This document shows positions 5,022 through 6,169 of a stretch of DNA of 6,169 nucleotides, in pieces. Each line of letters begins with the position of its first letter. The first letter of the stretch is position 1. The translations under genes and the position numbers were made by a program. Below the pieces are notes generated by a model that was not told the origin of the DNA, ran no database searches, and was given only the letters and a program-made list of their open reading frames with translations. Source of the DNA: Pseudomonadota bacterium (GTDB taxonomy: Bacteria; Pseudomonadota; Gammaproteobacteria; Steroidobacterales; Steroidobacteraceae); contig JAKCEJ010000188.1 of assembly GCA_021838065.1 (NCBI GenBank), positions 1 to 6,169 on the forward strand. Direction: 5' to 3'.

Positions 5022-6169
5022 ATGCGCAATACGCTGCTCGAAATCACCCCCGTCATTCCCGAGGCGCTCGCGCGCCTACCGGAACTCGCCAGCAACCTGT
5101 TTTTCAGCTGGCATCGACCCATCCGCGCCCTGTTCGAGGACCTGGAGCCAGAGCTTTGGAAGCAATGCGGGGGCAACCCGCGGCTAATGCTGCGCTGCGT
5201 GCGCCAATCCGCACTCGATACGGCGGCCAGCGACCCGCAGTACCTCGGTCGCTATCACGCAGCGCTGCAGCTGCTCGATACCTATCTTGCCGCCCAGCCG
5301 CCGGCCGGCGAGCCGCTGGTGGCGTACTTCTGTGCCGAGTACGGCTTTCACGAGAGCTTTCCGATCTACTCGGGCGGCCTTGGCGTACTGGCCGGGGACT
5401 ACTGCAAGGCCGCGAGCGATGCCGGGGCGCATTTCGTGGCCATCGGCCTACTTTACGAGCAAGGCTACTTCACCCAGACCGTTGATGACGACGGCGTGCA
5501 GCACGCGGAGTACAAGCCGCACGACCCGCGGGATCTGCCGGTCGAGCCGGTGCGCGACGCGGCCGGACAGTGGATCTCGATCACCGTGCGCATCGGCGGG
5601 CGCAACGTCACGGCGCGAATCTGGCGGGCTCAGGCCGGCCGCGTCCCGGTGTATCTGCTGGACACCAATACGCCGGAGAACGCCCCCTCGGACCGGGACA
5701 TCACCCGACGACTGTACGGCGGGGACGAGTCGACCCGGGTACGCCAGGAGATGATCCTCGGCATCGGCGGGGTGCGCGCGCTGCGTGCGCTCGGACTCGC
5801 GCCGGCGGCCTGGCACCTCAACGAGGGCCACGCGGCATTTCTGATCCTGGAGCTGATGCGCGAGCACATGAGCCGCGATCTGCCGTTCGAGGCGGCGCTC
5901 GAAGCGACCGCGGCGGCCTGCGTGTTCACCACGCACACGCCGGTGGCGGCCGGGCATGATGCGTTCGGACACGGCCTGATCCTCGAGCACTTTCAGGACT
6001 TCATCAACGATCTGGGCCTGCCCGTCGAGCGCTTCCTCGAGCTCGGCAGCGCGCCGTCGGTGCCGGGCATGTTCAACATGACGCGCCTGGCCTTGAACGG
6101 TGCACGCCACATCAACGGCGTCAGCCGCATCCACGGCGCCGTTTCAGCGCAGCTGTGCGCCGATCACTG
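5022..6169 (+). CDS. glgP: Alpha-glucan phosphorylase, DUF3417-containing type, 5' part (runs off window)
   Basis: The frame is open from the ATG at 5022 to the window end, giving 382 residues. It starts MRNTLLEITPVIPEALARLP, then ELASNLFFSWHRPIRALFEDLEPELW (21-46), the N-terminal DUF3417 domain of this GT35 phosphorylase group. The catalytic domain follows, with AYFCAEYGFHESFPIYSGGLG and VLAGDYCKAASDAG (101-135), LLYEQGYFTQ (143-152), AWHLNEGHAAF (263-273), FTTHTPVAAGHD (302-313) and NMTRLALNGARHINGVSRIHG (352-372). The enzyme releases glucose-1-phosphate from glycogen or maltodextrin in the cytoplasm using pyridoxal phosphate; the PLP lysine lies in the missing C-terminal half. The ATG is preferred by its fit to the DUF3417 start, though no clear Shine-Dalgarno precedes it; an in-frame TTG at 4992 is the only alternative before the TAG at 4983-4985. 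Confidence 0.93.
   Translation, partial: MRNTLLEITPVIPEALARLPELASNLFFSWHRPIRALFEDLEPELWKQCGGNPRLMLRCVRQSALDTAASDPQYLGRYHAALQLLDTYLAAQPPAGEPLVAYFCAEYGFHESFPIYSGGLGVLAGDYCKAASDAGAHFVAIGLLYEQGYFTQTVDDDGVQHAEYKPHDPRDLPVEPVRDAAGQWISITVRIGGRNVTARIWRAQAGRVPVYLLDTNTPENAPSDRDITRRLYGGDESTRVRQEMILGIGGVRALRALGLAPAAWHLNEGHAAFLILELMREHMSRDLPFEAALEATAAACVFTTHTPVAAGHDAFGHGLILEHFQDFINDLGLPVERFLELGSAPSVPGMFNMTRLALNGARHINGVSRIHGAVSAQLCADH

Noticed and set aside
5448..6134. 228-codon minus-strand frame under the phosphorylase
   Set aside because: Antisense shadow of the conserved phosphorylase coding frame; no domain seen.

Overview
This window looks like a high-GC proteobacterial chromosome segment. A gammaproteobacterium is my inference, from the TonB receptor style, the signal peptides and the GC-rich codon use; I cannot name the genus. 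It has two halves: a pile of mobile-element remnants on the left (about 1-984) and three ordinary chromosomal genes on the right (1049-6169).

Left half, read from the right edge inward. The TonB receptor gene on the minus strand ends at 1049 and is followed by a textbook Rho-independent terminator (985-1019). Directly after its T-tract, at 984, begins the 5' end of a group II intron on the minus strand. This is exactly where group IIC introns insert. Only about 225 nt of intron domain I survive (984-760), because an IS66-family right end (ending TTAC at 756-759) cuts it off. The IS66 transposase is itself a C-terminal remnant (about 149-694) whose expected catalytic glutamate codon reads glycine. 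It is broken on its left by the start of an IS630-family transposase that leaves the window at base 1. No autonomous element is intact here; the order suggests successive nested insertions.

Right half. A 990-residue TonB-dependent outer-membrane receptor (4021-1049, minus) has a clear signal peptide, TonB box, plug and barrel, plus four closely spaced cysteine pairs. Its leader (about 4022-4198) is unusual: a plausible sigma-70 promoter with an inverted repeat between -35 and -10, then a larger hairpin, then four imperfect 15-17 bp repeats carrying CGAGAC/CGAGTC, most of which can fold into mini-hairpins just before the ribosome binding site. Upstream on the same strand is a small exported DUF192 protein (4872-4369). 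Divergent from it is the 5' two-thirds or less of an alpha-glucan phosphorylase with an N-terminal DUF3417 domain (5022 to beyond 6169).

Nothing here demonstrates a new multi-gene system. The observations most worth follow-up are the nested intron/IS66/IS630 stack at the receptor terminator and the repeat-bearing receptor leader. The receptor substrate cannot be told from sequence alone, and no functional link between the receptor, the DUF192 protein and the phosphorylase is evident.
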